The notes: generated from the letters alone by a model not told the origin. DNA of 64,000 bases from an uncultured Duncaniella sp. (GCA_910578515.1 CAJTQR010000004.1:1-64000), one strand, 5' to 3'; shown: positions 36,601 through 44,861, numbered from the stretch's first letter. Made by a program: numbers and translations.

Positions 36601-37085
36601 TTCAATTCTCCTGCGGCATCATCCTCCAAATCTGCCTCGTCGGGGTCGAGACGGTTGTCGCTGAGGCTATAGGAGATGGTTGACTCGTCAATATGAAACT
36701 CATCAGCGGTGAAATCGATTTCCGGGTCTGCCACTGATGGCAGCTGACCGTCAGTCCCCGGCACAGGCACCTGATAACGCACTTTCAGGTTACCGGCTTT
36801 GTCGTAAATTACAAGCCAGAAAGTGTTGATATTCTGAATCAGTTCCCCCTCATCGCCACCTTCATATTCCACCCCCTGCTCTGTGATGGCACGGGAGTTG
36901 ATGTTGACACTCCTCTCGGCGGTAAAGGCGATTGACACATTGATATCCACCGGAGTGCCATCCATCTCTCCGACAGGACAGTCTATCTCATCCTTGCATG
37001 AGGTCAGAAGCGTCATCCCTGCAAGTACGAGAAGATATGATATGGAGCGGAACGCTCCTAATATTTTCAGGAAACTTTTCATCAC
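33618..37085 (-). CDS. Large fimbrial lipoprotein, DUF4906-like (probable tip/accessory pilin)
   Basis: A 1155-residue exported lipoprotein with signal and lipobox (MTLLTSC, Cys about residue 30). The N-terminal half looks like a fimbrillin/Mfa-like beta-sandwich pair (VDINVSIAFTAERSVNINSRAI ... LRRLASKVTVAFDGSALYDHVEVYIYDI). A long beta-rich C-terminal part ends in KSYGKDATNHGATGKDGYLSDACYLRTIYVTKK. Size and position at the operon end fit the DUF4906-type tip or adhesin proteins of type V pili. It starts 7 bp after the preceding gene. The exact binding partner is unknown. Confidence 0.8.
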   Translation of the reverse strand: MMKSFLKILGAFRSISYLLVLAGMTLLTSCKDEIDCPVGEMDGTPVDINVSIAFTAERSVNINSRAITEQGVEYEGGDEGELIQNINTFWLVIYDKAGNLKVRYQVPVPGTDGQLPSVADPEIDFTADEFHIDESTISYSLSDNRLDPDEADLEDDAAGELKFRMRLPSDEYYIYGVANVDGFDKADISTRDKLKGLTFTWDKEYTARNSQMYGVFSINQPNREQTDASALQVTNKTNFLHAWLRRLASKVTVAFDGSALYDHVEVYIYDITIHDIPKQCTLGFENYPGWRDGKEPVQEQSAERYDVTDGLIRTGKTLKVQDDLTDAEKKDVRSDKYIHVCNSKHKYLGRDEVGNDSTQNDRLHSHAAKSLFFYENMQGKGKDKAQDCIEEGKISYPNPVENDLTSGWKDHKPYGSYIEVRGFYRNTSNTEYVSAGDIVYRFMLGQDVEKDYNAIRNTHYKLTLAFKGNGNDADWHIEYKEKAGLHVTSPQYISYLYNKEMNLTVKLSGDRSTLKDSYYLRAEIIGCDDDEIKYPHVSNSNDEFSKNDKLSEQTFWKPWGDGSDNYPNPMGQMDPVEPSIPLFYTGDGKTPDPLINNKPYYGPWCSFLSLKKTKVVQIPGPGSQNYSGMYDTLHSDFNDNDKGWRNFSIKPGTYTDETNGSYMVQSAKGESTSSNKVERVFSVPLFTRAKELVPASGFTGNNPYYAYPRKQRVKFYVASDEKGTKVDGIDPVYVDIIQVRRIVNPKGVWRSGDTKPEDFHVELTWLKSDDEFNTSTPFEVFNSIGPWSAEVVSGGDNIISLTSNTTGSAGLAVQSGVRRIEGASECPIDFTINFNGNKGCAIVRIRYHNYTCEHDIFCRVGYGPITIGRNNAQWETLNVYRFKGKGEAELCTSPLQEGSLFRRKSTTAILPSNNSWSNVWKAAGTLKVRELDSSTATDKVWKDFKADVSTPTWTIKNSDQRVATWNDFENLMETGNDATQNIKKAYGVLYGDGANSVAKTIGEAYGYDKTPDDKTIADTKGMRGVFVYDATTHHQIFFPIGKTGMGHRKASDSYKGETDGPGCLRYASRNKYYGEEGGKDAEAQPYLPLFQDLFRRTGAVYWTDQSDGDNTAFDINYHTMAFKSYGKDATNHGATGKDGYLSDACYLRTIYVTKK

Positions 37086-37092
37086 GTTTTGT

Positions 37093-38871
37093 TTACTTAA
37101 AAGGGTCCTCGATGGGAGTTTGTAGTACTATGGAGTCACCCTCCAATTTGTAATCCTTATAGTATTTTTGCTCAGGGACATACCAGTACGCCCAATTTCC
37201 GTCAGCGTCGGTAAATTTCACCAGACCGGGTATCGAAAGTTCATTTTCATTACCTTTTTCATCCGAAACTGTCCTGGTGACAATATCGCGTGTCACCTCA
37301 TGCTTCGAATTGGTGGGAGCAAAGAACTTGCACTCCGATATACTGTACCAATACCACACGTAGCTACCCACCTCCGAGCATACCTTAGTCAATCCGGTAG
37401 CAAAATCATAGCAACTTGGAGAGTAAGGATTTACAATCTTCGTATTATGGTCGGGGGCATAGTATTCGCCCTCCTTCGAGTCGAAATAATAGAGCAGATT
37501 GAACTTGGAGTCAGTCAATAGACCATGACCGGTAACAGGGTCGAGACCGGGGAATGGATTTGCCACCGGGGTCACCTTGTCTGCTCCATAATAAATTCCG
37601 GTCTTGGCATCGTAGTAAATCACTTTTGGTATGCCATTCTCCTCTACTGTGATGGGGATATAGCGGTCAGTATCCACCTCGAGCCCGAAATCGGGTTTGA
37701 GCGAAACCTCAGCGTAGGGTACCACCTGCACCTGCACTTCACGGTCTTTGTTGAGTTCGAATTTGTACCAGTAGTTGCGGCAGATGTCAAAGTGACCGAG
37801 GGTCCCCTTAGAGGTGTCGATTACAGATGGAGCCAAAGGGGTGGCACCGGCTTTATAATAGGCAAAGTCGATATAGCGGGTGGTGCCATCCTCATATTCT
37901 ATTTTCAGACGGGCGCGGCTATCCTCTTCGCGTGGAGCGGAACCGGCTATGTTGGCATACTCCGGCACATAGACTATATAGTGTCCGTCAGCATCCTTAA
38001 CGAGCAGGAGCGGTTTGTCGATTTCTCTGTCGCCGGGATAGAGCGATGGAGCGGCGCCATAATCAAGCGCATAGTTATTCTTCACATAATCCCCCTGCGA
38101 CGTCACACCCTTTGGCATAGGCATGGCATGGAGGTTGCGGCGGGTGAGTGATACCGATTTCATCTCCACAGTGCCATCGGCAGCCCAGACCTCCACCTTG
38201 GCAAGAGAGCGCAGCAGATGCAGACGCTCCTCCAGTATGGTGCTCCAGCCGAGGCGAAGTGTCACATTCTGATACTCGCATACACCAAACATGGCTATCT
38301 TGTCGTCAACCTTGACTACCGGTCCAGGCAGCTTCTCGGAATAGTCAATAGCCGAGGTCGCTGTTGCCATATCAAAGAGATTCTCAAGCTTAGTACCGTC
38401 GGTGAGAGTGGGATATTTGCCCCGCCAGTTTGCCATCATCACGAGCTTTATATCCTTCTCATGAATGCGGTCCTTGATTGAGGCAGGGATTTCAAATTCG
38501 AGGAGATAATATTTCGAGCCAATCCCCGATTCAAGCGGGGTGACTATCGGATTCATAGCATTGCATATCCAGCTGTCTATATCGTTGCTGTTCTTGCTTC
38601 CGCCAAATATCGCCACGCGGAAGTCATTGTTAGCCATGTCGATATAGTTTTCATACCCCATACCGCGGTCATACTCCCCGTCGCCCGATGGTGCGCGTGA
38701 GCCGGCATTGTCGCCGGTGAGCACGTAGAGCCCGAGTATATATGTGCCGGGGTCATTGCCGTCGCCATCGGGTGATGTGACAGGCTCATCGGCAGAGCTG
38801 CATGAGGCGAGCGCGAGCGCCGACACCATGAGCCACAGCAATGACAGGCATATATGAGATTTAATCTGCAT
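37093..38871 (-). CDS. Fimbrial operon lipoprotein with C-terminal Tyr/Trp-rich repeats
   Basis: A 592-residue lipoprotein (lipobox ALASC, lipidated Cys about residue 24). The N-terminal 400 residues look like an Mfa2/fimbrillin-type two-domain sandwich (LRSLAKVEVWAADGTVEMKSVSLTRRNL). From about residue 420 to the end are four imperfect units built around aromatic pairs: IYYDAKTGIYYGAD, LYYFDSKEGEYYAPD, WYWYSISECKFFAPT and AYWYVPEQKYYKD, the first two and the last followed by NPF, NPY or DPF. I do not know this module in other pilins. It sits between anchor and tip genes, so it is a probable minor or accessory pilin. Confidence 0.7.
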   Translation of the reverse strand: MQIKSHICLSLLWLMVSALALASCSSADEPVTSPDGDGNDPGTYILGLYVLTGDNAGSRAPSGDGEYDRGMGYENYIDMANNDFRVAIFGGSKNSNDIDSWICNAMNPIVTPLESGIGSKYYLLEFEIPASIKDRIHEKDIKLVMMANWRGKYPTLTDGTKLENLFDMATATSAIDYSEKLPGPVVKVDDKIAMFGVCEYQNVTLRLGWSTILEERLHLLRSLAKVEVWAADGTVEMKSVSLTRRNLHAMPMPKGVTSQGDYVKNNYALDYGAAPSLYPGDREIDKPLLLVKDADGHYIVYVPEYANIAGSAPREEDSRARLKIEYEDGTTRYIDFAYYKAGATPLAPSVIDTSKGTLGHFDICRNYWYKFELNKDREVQVQVVPYAEVSLKPDFGLEVDTDRYIPITVEENGIPKVIYYDAKTGIYYGADKVTPVANPFPGLDPVTGHGLLTDSKFNLLYYFDSKEGEYYAPDHNTKIVNPYSPSCYDFATGLTKVCSEVGSYVWYWYSISECKFFAPTNSKHEVTRDIVTRTVSDEKGNENELSIPGLVKFTDADGNWAYWYVPEQKYYKDYKLEGDSIVLQTPIEDPFK

Positions 38872-38929
38872 AGTTAAGAATTATTGTTTGCGGAGAGCTG
38901 AAAATCTGAGGGGGATAACAGTTTAGAGA

Positions 38930-39961
38930 TTAGAGAGAGGTGTTCTGAATCACAAGCTTCCAGGAAAGTATATAGATATGCGCGCTTACCCAGCGGTCTT
39001 TCTCGTCGAGGAAAAACACGAGGTCATACTTATCCTGACGGTCCAGAAATTCCTGGTCGTCCATCTGCCGGTTGTGCGAGCCTTTCACCAGGAGGGCATA
39101 ATCAATCAGCGGAATGTCCACCACTGTCTTGCCATCCTTGTTGTGAATCTTCACTCGGGTATCCTGCCCTTTCACGAGGCGGCTGATGGTGTGCTCTGCC
39201 ACGCATGCACTCACCGTGGTGATGGGAGCGCGGGTGCCGGCGGTGTCATCATCGCCAAATCCGGCCGAACCGGCATACTTGTGGTGGGCGTAATATGTGA
39301 TGGTCTCGTCAGGAAGCAGGGAGTTGTCCCAGTCCATCGAGCCGTTGGCATCGGTGATGGTAAATGTATAGTCATCCTTGTCGACTGTCTCGCCCGATAG
39401 GTGCTGGAGCACTATATTGACGTCGTTGGTGTCCTTGATAAGGGGCACGGTGTAGATGTAGGTGCCTTCGTCGTCAGGGAAAACCTGCGCTTCGAGATGT
39501 CCGTGGAACAGGGGCGATATATCCTCGCGGGTCATGGCATGTCCTTCGGTGGGATGATAGTCACGGCCGAGGGTGGCGGTGAGATGGGTGTGGTGGGTGG
39601 CATCGCCGGGGATGGCGAAATGGGTGCCGGCGCCCTCGCCGCACCATGCCACAAACTCGTAGGTGCCGGGAGCCACGTCGAGGTCCATCAGGTATCCATC
39701 GGCACTGAGCGCCGCGCCGCTCTCGCTCTTCTGCCACACTATGGCACCCGTCTCAGGGTCGATGAGATAGAGGGTCACGGCTTTGACCTGCGAGGGGAAT
39801 GCGTCGGCGTAGAGCATGTTGTAGTCAAACACGAACCGTGCTTTGTAGTATGGGTCGCAGTCACCTTCATATTGATATATCATAGAGTCGCATGAGCTCG
39901 TAGCGGTCACTGCGGCTATGAGGGTGAGTAGTCTGGCGGCTATATTGGCAAGTTTTTTCAT
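38930..39961 (-). CDS. FimB/Mfa2 family fimbrial anchor protein
   Basis: About 343 residues from the ATG at 39961, which gives MKKLANIAARLLTLIAAVTA and a lipobox-like ATSSC; the upstream in-frame extension is Pro/Ser-rich and not conserved-looking. The mature sequence begins CDSMIYQYEGDCDPYYKARFVFDYNM, strongly like the FimB/Mfa2 family that caps and anchors type V fimbriae to the outer membrane. The C terminus ILSWKLVIQNTSL mirrors the end of the major pilin. A 365-bp gap with a terminator separates it from the major pilin. Confidence 0.88.
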   Translation of the reverse strand: MKKLANIAARLLTLIAAVTATSSCDSMIYQYEGDCDPYYKARFVFDYNMLYADAFPSQVKAVTLYLIDPETGAIVWQKSESGAALSADGYLMDLDVAPGTYEFVAWCGEGAGTHFAIPGDATHHTHLTATLGRDYHPTEGHAMTREDISPLFHGHLEAQVFPDDEGTYIYTVPLIKDTNDVNIVLQHLSGETVDKDDYTFTITDANGSMDWDNSLLPDETITYYAHHKYAGSAGFGDDDTAGTRAPITTVSACVAEHTISRLVKGQDTRVKIHNKDGKTVVDIPLIDYALLVKGSHNRQMDDQEFLDRQDKYDLVFFLDEKDRWVSAHIYILSWKLVIQNTSL

Positions 39962-40222
39962 CGGTTTTGGTTGGGTTGATGATGATTGGCTTTGTGGAGT
40001 AGAGTTTAGAGGATTTATGTTGAGGCAGAGTAGCCCGTGGGTGGTGAATCGCGGTGAGTCGCCGGGGGTAGAGAGACGAACCATCCGTGGGGGGAGTTCT
40101 GCTCGTTATTTTCGTTGTTTTGTGATGTTTTGAAGAAAGAGTTTGTGTTATGCGTAGAGGCTTTCCATGCCTCGCGTGAGGAGATGTGGCAGGAGAGTAA
40201 CGGAGAGCTGAATTGTAGAAAG

Positions 40223-40273
40223 AAAAAAATCCGGGTGCCGCTCGGCACTGAGTGCGGCAAAACCGGCACCCGG
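40223..40273 (-). terminator. Intra-operon terminator after the major pilin
   Basis: CCGGGTGCCG (40231-40240) pairs perfectly with CGGCACCCGG (40264-40273), with extra internal pairing. Seven T residues follow on the minus strand (40223-40229). It lies about 50 bp past the Mfa1-like stop and ahead of the anchor gene. The rest of the gap 39962-40326 shows only a small CCTC/GAGG hairpin and no clear second promoter. Confidence 0.85.
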
Positions 40274-40326
40274 AGAAATAATAGGTTAAGTATTAAGCAA
40301 TTGTGATATCTATATCCGAAATAGGA

Positions 40327-42219
40327 TTAGAGATTAACGCTCTGCTTAACAATCTTCCAAGAAAGGATATTGATGCGGGCACCGAGATAATAAAGCTTAT
40401 CATTAGGCTCGTTTGGCTTAAGAGTTTCTGTTTTATGGTCGGGGTCCCAGTATCCGTTACCTACACCTTCAAGCTTGTTGATGTCAAGCTGATACCAGTG
40501 GTTACGAACCACACCATAGTAACCTTCTTTAACCGTTGCATCAGCAGTGGCACCAAGGTGTTCGATAGGAATATAGTAAGCGGTGCGACCACCATCATAG
40601 ATGATTGCGCTGTCTTTATCATCCGGCTGAACACCTGAAGCCTTAAGCTGAGACTCAAGATTAGTAACAGCAGTTGCTTTTTCTTCATCAGTCAATTTCA
40701 CATAGTGTGAATTTGAACCTTCGGGAATTTCATCTACATATTTGTAAAGTTCCAAAGCTTTGATTTCCTCAGATTTAGCATATACCTTACATGCACCTAC
40801 GCGGGTTGAACCTTCGATAGGCTTAAGTTCGAAATACTGCGCACCAATCTGGTCATAGTTATAACCATCCTCACCTTCAGTTGTAGTTTCTTTTGATGTA
40901 CGGGTATAAAGATTCAGATTATTCTGAGCATCATCAATGCGGCGTAGAACATTAAGGATATAGGCATCCTGAGTATAAAGAACACCATTGTTACCTCTCA
41001 CCATATTTACAGCGTCACCATTTCCATTACGGATGATACCACGGAGAATCACGTGAGTAGCATTGATGTCTGAATTATTGGTCTGGAATGCACGCTTGGT
41101 GTTCTCATTACAATAAGCATAATTACCTTTATTACCTGTTCCTACACTACATACAGGGTCATTTTCATTAGTAACATAGGTCAAATTATCATTGTTAGTA
41201 TCGCTATAAACCCAAGACTTAGCCCAGAATGAACGGTGGTCACTGGTTTTATTCCAATTTTCACCCCAAAGAGTGGTTCCAGTCCAGGTAAGGTCAAGAT
41301 TTTTGAACATGTAGGAGTTATTGGCAGTAGCACTCAAATCCCAGCCTTCAACTTCAAGATAAAGTGTAGAGCTAAGTTCATCGTTACCTGTATTATCCTG
41401 ACCGGCAACTGTCTGAGTCAATTTATACCAATTTTGCTTTCCTTCTTCATTTGATTTTGGCGCAGAAATAAGAACTTCAACCTTTGCAGCAAGACGCTCT
41501 ACATACACATCAACGGGAGATGCTTTTTTAGCATCATCAGCTGATGTTTTATAGTCAGTTGTGTTAATTTTTGTAGCAAAATAAGTGGGAACCTTACTTG
41601 ATGCAATCTCATCGGCATGGTGGTCATCCTCACCTTTATAGCTTGATGTACTCATGACAAAGTAGTTAGACTTTGTTTTCTCAGCACCCTCAACAGACGA
41701 ATTATCAAGATTTGCATAATAAGTCTGAAGTTTACCAAGAGTCTCAGTCAAAGTGCCACCTTCCTTAAATGATGGAGCATTAAGAACTGTAAGCATGTAG
41801 GTAGGATATGTGGCTGATTCGGTGAGCTTATCCAACACAAGGACATTGTTGGTATTGATATACTCTACATAATCAAGTTTAGTATCCGCGTCAAAAGGAA
41901 TATCGCCTGTGGTGGGGTCTAAGGTTTTAGCTTCCAAAACGAAAGCACCCTTTTCATCGAAGAAGAAGAACTTGGCGTGACGAACTTTATGTTCATTAGT
42001 GTAGCCCTCCGCCCAAATCTTACCATCACTATCCTGATAGTCTCCTTCTGTGACAGTACGACCTGCACTTTCAGCACTGAGGATGCGGATGCTTAGATAA
42101 GCTGCTCCGTCACCATTTGGCTGGGGATTTTGGTCAACGCCCTTTGCGGGTTCGTCGCTTGAGCAAGCGCTGAGTGAAATCAGAGCTGCGCTTGCAAGAA
42201 ATGTGAATAATTTGTTCAT
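40327..42219 (-). CDS. Mfa1-family major fimbrial subunit
   Basis: A 630-residue lipoprotein precursor with lipobox LSAC (Cys about residue 19). It carries the Mfa1 pattern: a short post-signal segment, an N-terminal transthyretin-like domain (AAYLSIRILSAESAGRTV ... RHAKFFFFDEKGAFVLEA), a second domain with DVYVERLAAKVEVLI, and a C-terminal donor-strand region LGARINILSWKIVKQSVNL. Mature pilins are cleaved by a gingipain-like protease and polymerise by strand exchange. It is larger than the 563-residue P. gingivalis Mfa1. It is third in the operon and followed by a terminator that would raise its share of transcripts. Confidence 0.9.
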   Translation of the reverse strand: MNKLFTFLASAALISLSACSSDEPAKGVDQNPQPNGDGAAYLSIRILSAESAGRTVTEGDYQDSDGKIWAEGYTNEHKVRHAKFFFFDEKGAFVLEAKTLDPTTGDIPFDADTKLDYVEYINTNNVLVLDKLTESATYPTYMLTVLNAPSFKEGGTLTETLGKLQTYYANLDNSSVEGAEKTKSNYFVMSTSSYKGEDDHHADEIASSKVPTYFATKINTTDYKTSADDAKKASPVDVYVERLAAKVEVLISAPKSNEEGKQNWYKLTQTVAGQDNTGNDELSSTLYLEVEGWDLSATANNSYMFKNLDLTWTGTTLWGENWNKTSDHRSFWAKSWVYSDTNNDNLTYVTNENDPVCSVGTGNKGNYAYCNENTKRAFQTNNSDINATHVILRGIIRNGNGDAVNMVRGNNGVLYTQDAYILNVLRRIDDAQNNLNLYTRTSKETTTEGEDGYNYDQIGAQYFELKPIEGSTRVGACKVYAKSEEIKALELYKYVDEIPEGSNSHYVKLTDEEKATAVTNLESQLKASGVQPDDKDSAIIYDGGRTAYYIPIEHLGATADATVKEGYYGVVRNHWYQLDINKLEGVGNGYWDPDHKTETLKPNEPNDKLYYLGARINILSWKIVKQSVNL

Positions 42220-42257
42220 AAATAAACTATTGTGATAAATATTAATTATTAATCAAA

Positions 42258-42340
42258 TTACTATTGTGAGGAGTGGAGTTACTATGAGTGAGAGTGTGTT
42301 ACGAGGAGAGAAAAGCTTAAAAATCAAGGAGAGTTACTAT
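42258..42340. repeat. Three TTACTAT motifs ahead of the major pilin gene
   Basis: TTACTAT at 42258-42264, 42279-42285 and 42334-42340, within the 148-bp gap between the DUF3868 stop and the Mfa1 start. Flanks are also similar (GAGTTACTAT twice). No complete consensus promoter is seen here. Confidence 0.4.
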
Positions 42341-42367
42341 TTGTGGTGTCGAATCGGAGTCGGGGGG

Positions 42368-43879
42368 TCATTTCGCAGTGTCGACCAAAATGGTCACAGG
42401 ATGATAGTCTATAATCGAGCGTATATTGTCGATATAACTCTGAGCCTGCGGCAATCCGGCCTGGCGGGCTGCCTCAAACTCCCGGAGGGCGCTCTGATAG
42501 TCACCGAGCTGGGCGTCGAGCACACCGCGGGCATAGATGGCGTGGGCTGAGGAGCCGGCCTTGTAGAGATAGGCACGGGCTTTGTCGAGCTCTCCCCTCT
42601 TCATCTCTATATTGGCTGCATTCAGATTGGAGATTTCATCATTTGGATATACCTCCACAGCTTTCTCAAACACCTCGCAGTAGGCATCGCTCCCCTCAGG
42701 GTAGCTTTGGGCGAGTGTGTAGAAGTCAACGTTGCGCAGACGGGTGGGGTCTGTCTGATACACGGCACGGATTTCCTCCACGGTGGTAAATGTGCGGATG
42801 GAATAGGTGACAGTGTAGTCCGAGTGACGCAACCATGGATATATATTCTTAAGTATCACCGCATAGTCGGCAGGATACTGGGTCTTGATAGCCTTATCGC
42901 GGGCATCGGGCTCGAGGGGGCTGTTGGCTATGGCGAGGATTTCCTGTCGGTTGGGAATCGGGAGCGAGAGTGAATCGGTGAGCCATGTGCGCAGACCCTC
43001 CCAGTCCTCAGGCTCGTATGATGAGGTGATGGTGGTGTCGGGGAATGAATAGAGGTCACGCACGTAGCGGCGCAGTGTCTCTGTACGACCCTTTGCGAGG
43101 CGCACGTTGTTGTCGTATGGACCCTCGGGCGAGGCGAAACCCTTGATGTGGACATGGGTTATGGTAGCGTCCTTGTCCTGACGCACATAGTCAATCGAGT
43201 TGATAATTTTTGCAAGCTCGCGGCGGTTTATCATGTAGTCGGGTTTCAGCTCGGTGCGGTTTACCACGAAGGTGACGAATGCAGAGCCTTCAATCGACTT
43301 GATTACGGGTCCGGCATCGACCGGAGGCGCGAAAATAAAGTCGGTCATCACTGGCGGACGCTCGGTGTCGATGAGTGCAATGTCGGTGTTGCCGCGGCGA
43401 CCTGTGCCGGGCTGATGCTCGGGGGTGTCACAGCAGTTGGCAGAAGCCACACGAAGCTCAACAAGCGACTTGCCCATCCACGGCTCAAAGGGGATATCCT
43501 CGGAGTAGACGGCATGTCCGGTCTTGCCGGCACGATATATGTGCGAATCGGACGCCTCGGCATCGGAATTGCGCAGATGCCAGTACCAGCGGTTGCGTCC
43601 GGCTATCACGATAGGTTCAAGCTCAATGGAGTCGGTACCCTGCTCACTGATAATCACGGGAGTGTAGATTATTTCGCGGTCGCGCGGGAGGGAGATGGCG
43701 TTCATGTCGAAATCAAGCTTGAGGGCGAGGGTCTTTTCCTGCGGGTTCACGGCTACTTTGACGTCATGGAGCTTTATTGGCTCGGGCACGGCTGTGGCGG
43801 CTGCTGCGGGGAGAGCTGCTGCAAGCATCAGGGCACACGATGCGATAGCTGTGGCGGGGGTGGTGTATTTCAGTTTCAT
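42368..43879 (-). CDS. DUF3868/OmpA-like fimbrial assembly protein with TPRs
   Basis: A 503-residue exported protein with an Ala-rich signal (to about residue 28). The N-terminal DUF3868-like part is beta-rich. The middle carries an OmpA-C-like domain (SAFVTFVVNRTELKPDYMINRRELAKI ... IKGFASPEGPYDNNVRLAKGRTETLRRYV) that could bind peptidoglycan. The C terminus has tetratricopeptide-type helices (ANIEMKRGELDKARAYLYKAG, GDYQSALREFEAAR). Genes of this type precede major pilins in Bacteroidales fimbrial loci and probably assist assembly. It follows the DUF3575 gene by 29 bp. Confidence 0.82.
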   Translation of the reverse strand: MKLKYTTPATAIASCALMLAAALPAAAATAVPEPIKLHDVKVAVNPQEKTLALKLDFDMNAISLPRDREIIYTPVIISEQGTDSIELEPIVIAGRNRWYWHLRNSDAEASDSHIYRAGKTGHAVYSEDIPFEPWMGKSLVELRVASANCCDTPEHQPGTGRRGNTDIALIDTERPPVMTDFIFAPPVDAGPVIKSIEGSAFVTFVVNRTELKPDYMINRRELAKIINSIDYVRQDKDATITHVHIKGFASPEGPYDNNVRLAKGRTETLRRYVRDLYSFPDTTITSSYEPEDWEGLRTWLTDSLSLPIPNRQEILAIANSPLEPDARDKAIKTQYPADYAVILKNIYPWLRHSDYTVTYSIRTFTTVEEIRAVYQTDPTRLRNVDFYTLAQSYPEGSDAYCEVFEKAVEVYPNDEISNLNAANIEMKRGELDKARAYLYKAGSSAHAIYARGVLDAQLGDYQSALREFEAARQAGLPQAQSYIDNIRSIIDYHPVTILVDTAK

Positions 43880-43908
43880 ATTTGCAGACGTGTGAGGGGT
43901 GGATGAGA

Positions 43909-44493
43909 TTAGAAGGTGTAGACAATGCTTACGGCTGCCTTGGTGGGACCGTAGTAGTTATGATGCTGGTTGGAACGGATTTTCTTACCGCAGTTGGAGC
44001 AGCGGTACACATCGTAGTGGGTATATACCCATCCTATACCGATTTCCGCCTCGAGGTTCCAGTGGCGGTCGAGAATCCAGGAGTAACCGTAGGCTATGCC
44101 GGCACCACCATACCATCCCTGATGGCGCTCGTCGGTGAGTTTCGAGAAGTCAGTGCCGAGAAACTTGATATTGTTGTGAAGGTTACCGAAATTGTACTGA
44201 CCTCCAAGGAGATGCGCTCCCACAAAGTGACCTGCGAAACGCTGGCAGAACCAATAGCGAGCCTCGGGCATCACGAGCCAGTGGCGCCAGTTGTGTTCGT
44301 TGATTGTCCATGCGTTCAGACGCCCGGTGAGTTCGGCTGTCCATTTTGGGGCAAGCCCTACCTCGGCGCTCACACTCGGTGAGAGGATAATCTCATCAAG
44401 AATGTTTGTTTTGACCGCAACATCCTGAGCCTTAGCGTTGAAACATGCCATCAGGCTACAGATAAAAACTGTGATAATGATTTTATATTTCAT
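43909..44493 (-). CDS. DUF3575 family outer-membrane protein
   Basis: About 194 residues from the ATG at 44493 (MKYKIIITVFICSLMACFNAKAQ, a clear signal peptide); three codons upstream is another ATG. The mature part is a small barrel-like DUF3575 protein (LDEIILSPSVSAEVGLAPKWTAELTGRLNAW ... YNFGNLHNNIKFLGTDF). A CxxC (RCSNCGKK) near the C terminus is unusual. DUF3575 genes are first in many Bacteroidales fimbrial operons. It has a consensus promoter and a long structured leader. Confidence 0.85.
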   Translation of the reverse strand: MKYKIIITVFICSLMACFNAKAQDVAVKTNILDEIILSPSVSAEVGLAPKWTAELTGRLNAWTINEHNWRHWLVMPEARYWFCQRFAGHFVGAHLLGGQYNFGNLHNNIKFLGTDFSKLTDERHQGWYGGAGIAYGYSWILDRHWNLEAEIGIGWVYTHYDVYRCSNCGKKIRSNQHHNYYGPTKAAVSIVYTF

Positions 44494-44824
44494 AGATATC
44501 AATCCCCTATGTATGTAAAAGGAGAATAGCAGTAAAAATAAGCTACTTATTGGTGTCTTGTTGTATTAACCGCAAAAAGGATATGAAGTATCGGCACCCC
44601 TCCTACTCAAAAGGAAAGGTGCGTAAGGGTTCAGGAGTTCTCTCCTGGGGGAACATGAGGGCTGAAGGTTGCAGCTCCCTGCCCTTCAACTTTGTGTATA
44701 CAGCTGATTCCCAATCTGTTACAATTGGGGGGGGGGTAATATGGCTCGTTGGCTAAAGTAGTATCTTGACATTTAGGATAAAGTGTGTAAAAAATTTAAT
44801 TTGAAGCTATTGTATATCGTGTCG
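44494..44824 (-). other. Structured 5' leader of the fimbrial operon with C10/G10 tract
   Basis: A leader of about 320 nt between the promoter (44831-44861) and the first gene. In transcript order: a C10 run (44727-44736) adjoining a CCCAAT/ATTGGG stem, a GAAGG-GCAG stem (44664-44687), a 6-bp hairpin CAGGAG/CTCCTG with AGAA loop (44632-44647), then unstructured sequence. No ORF of note is present. This is described from base pairing by eye only. Confidence 0.5.
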
Positions 44825-44830
44825 AATATG

Positions 44831-44861
44831 CAAATTTAAACAGAGTTTTTGAGCTTGACAA
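44831..44861 (-). promoter_or_regulatory. Promoter of the fimbrial operon
   Basis: Minus strand TTG (44859-44861), a 20-nt spacer, TAAATTTG (44831-44838). Full consensus. No flanking inverted repeats of a phase-variable invertible element were seen. Confidence 0.7.

Noticed and set aside
44550..44756. Small ORF in the fimbrial leader (68 codons, plus strand)
   Set aside because: It runs through the G10 tract opposite to the leader, has no promoter, and its Gly/Ser-rich translation looks random.
44494..44861. Invertible promoter controlling the fimbriae
   Set aside because: I looked for inverted repeats on both sides of the promoter and for an invertase gene in the window and found neither.
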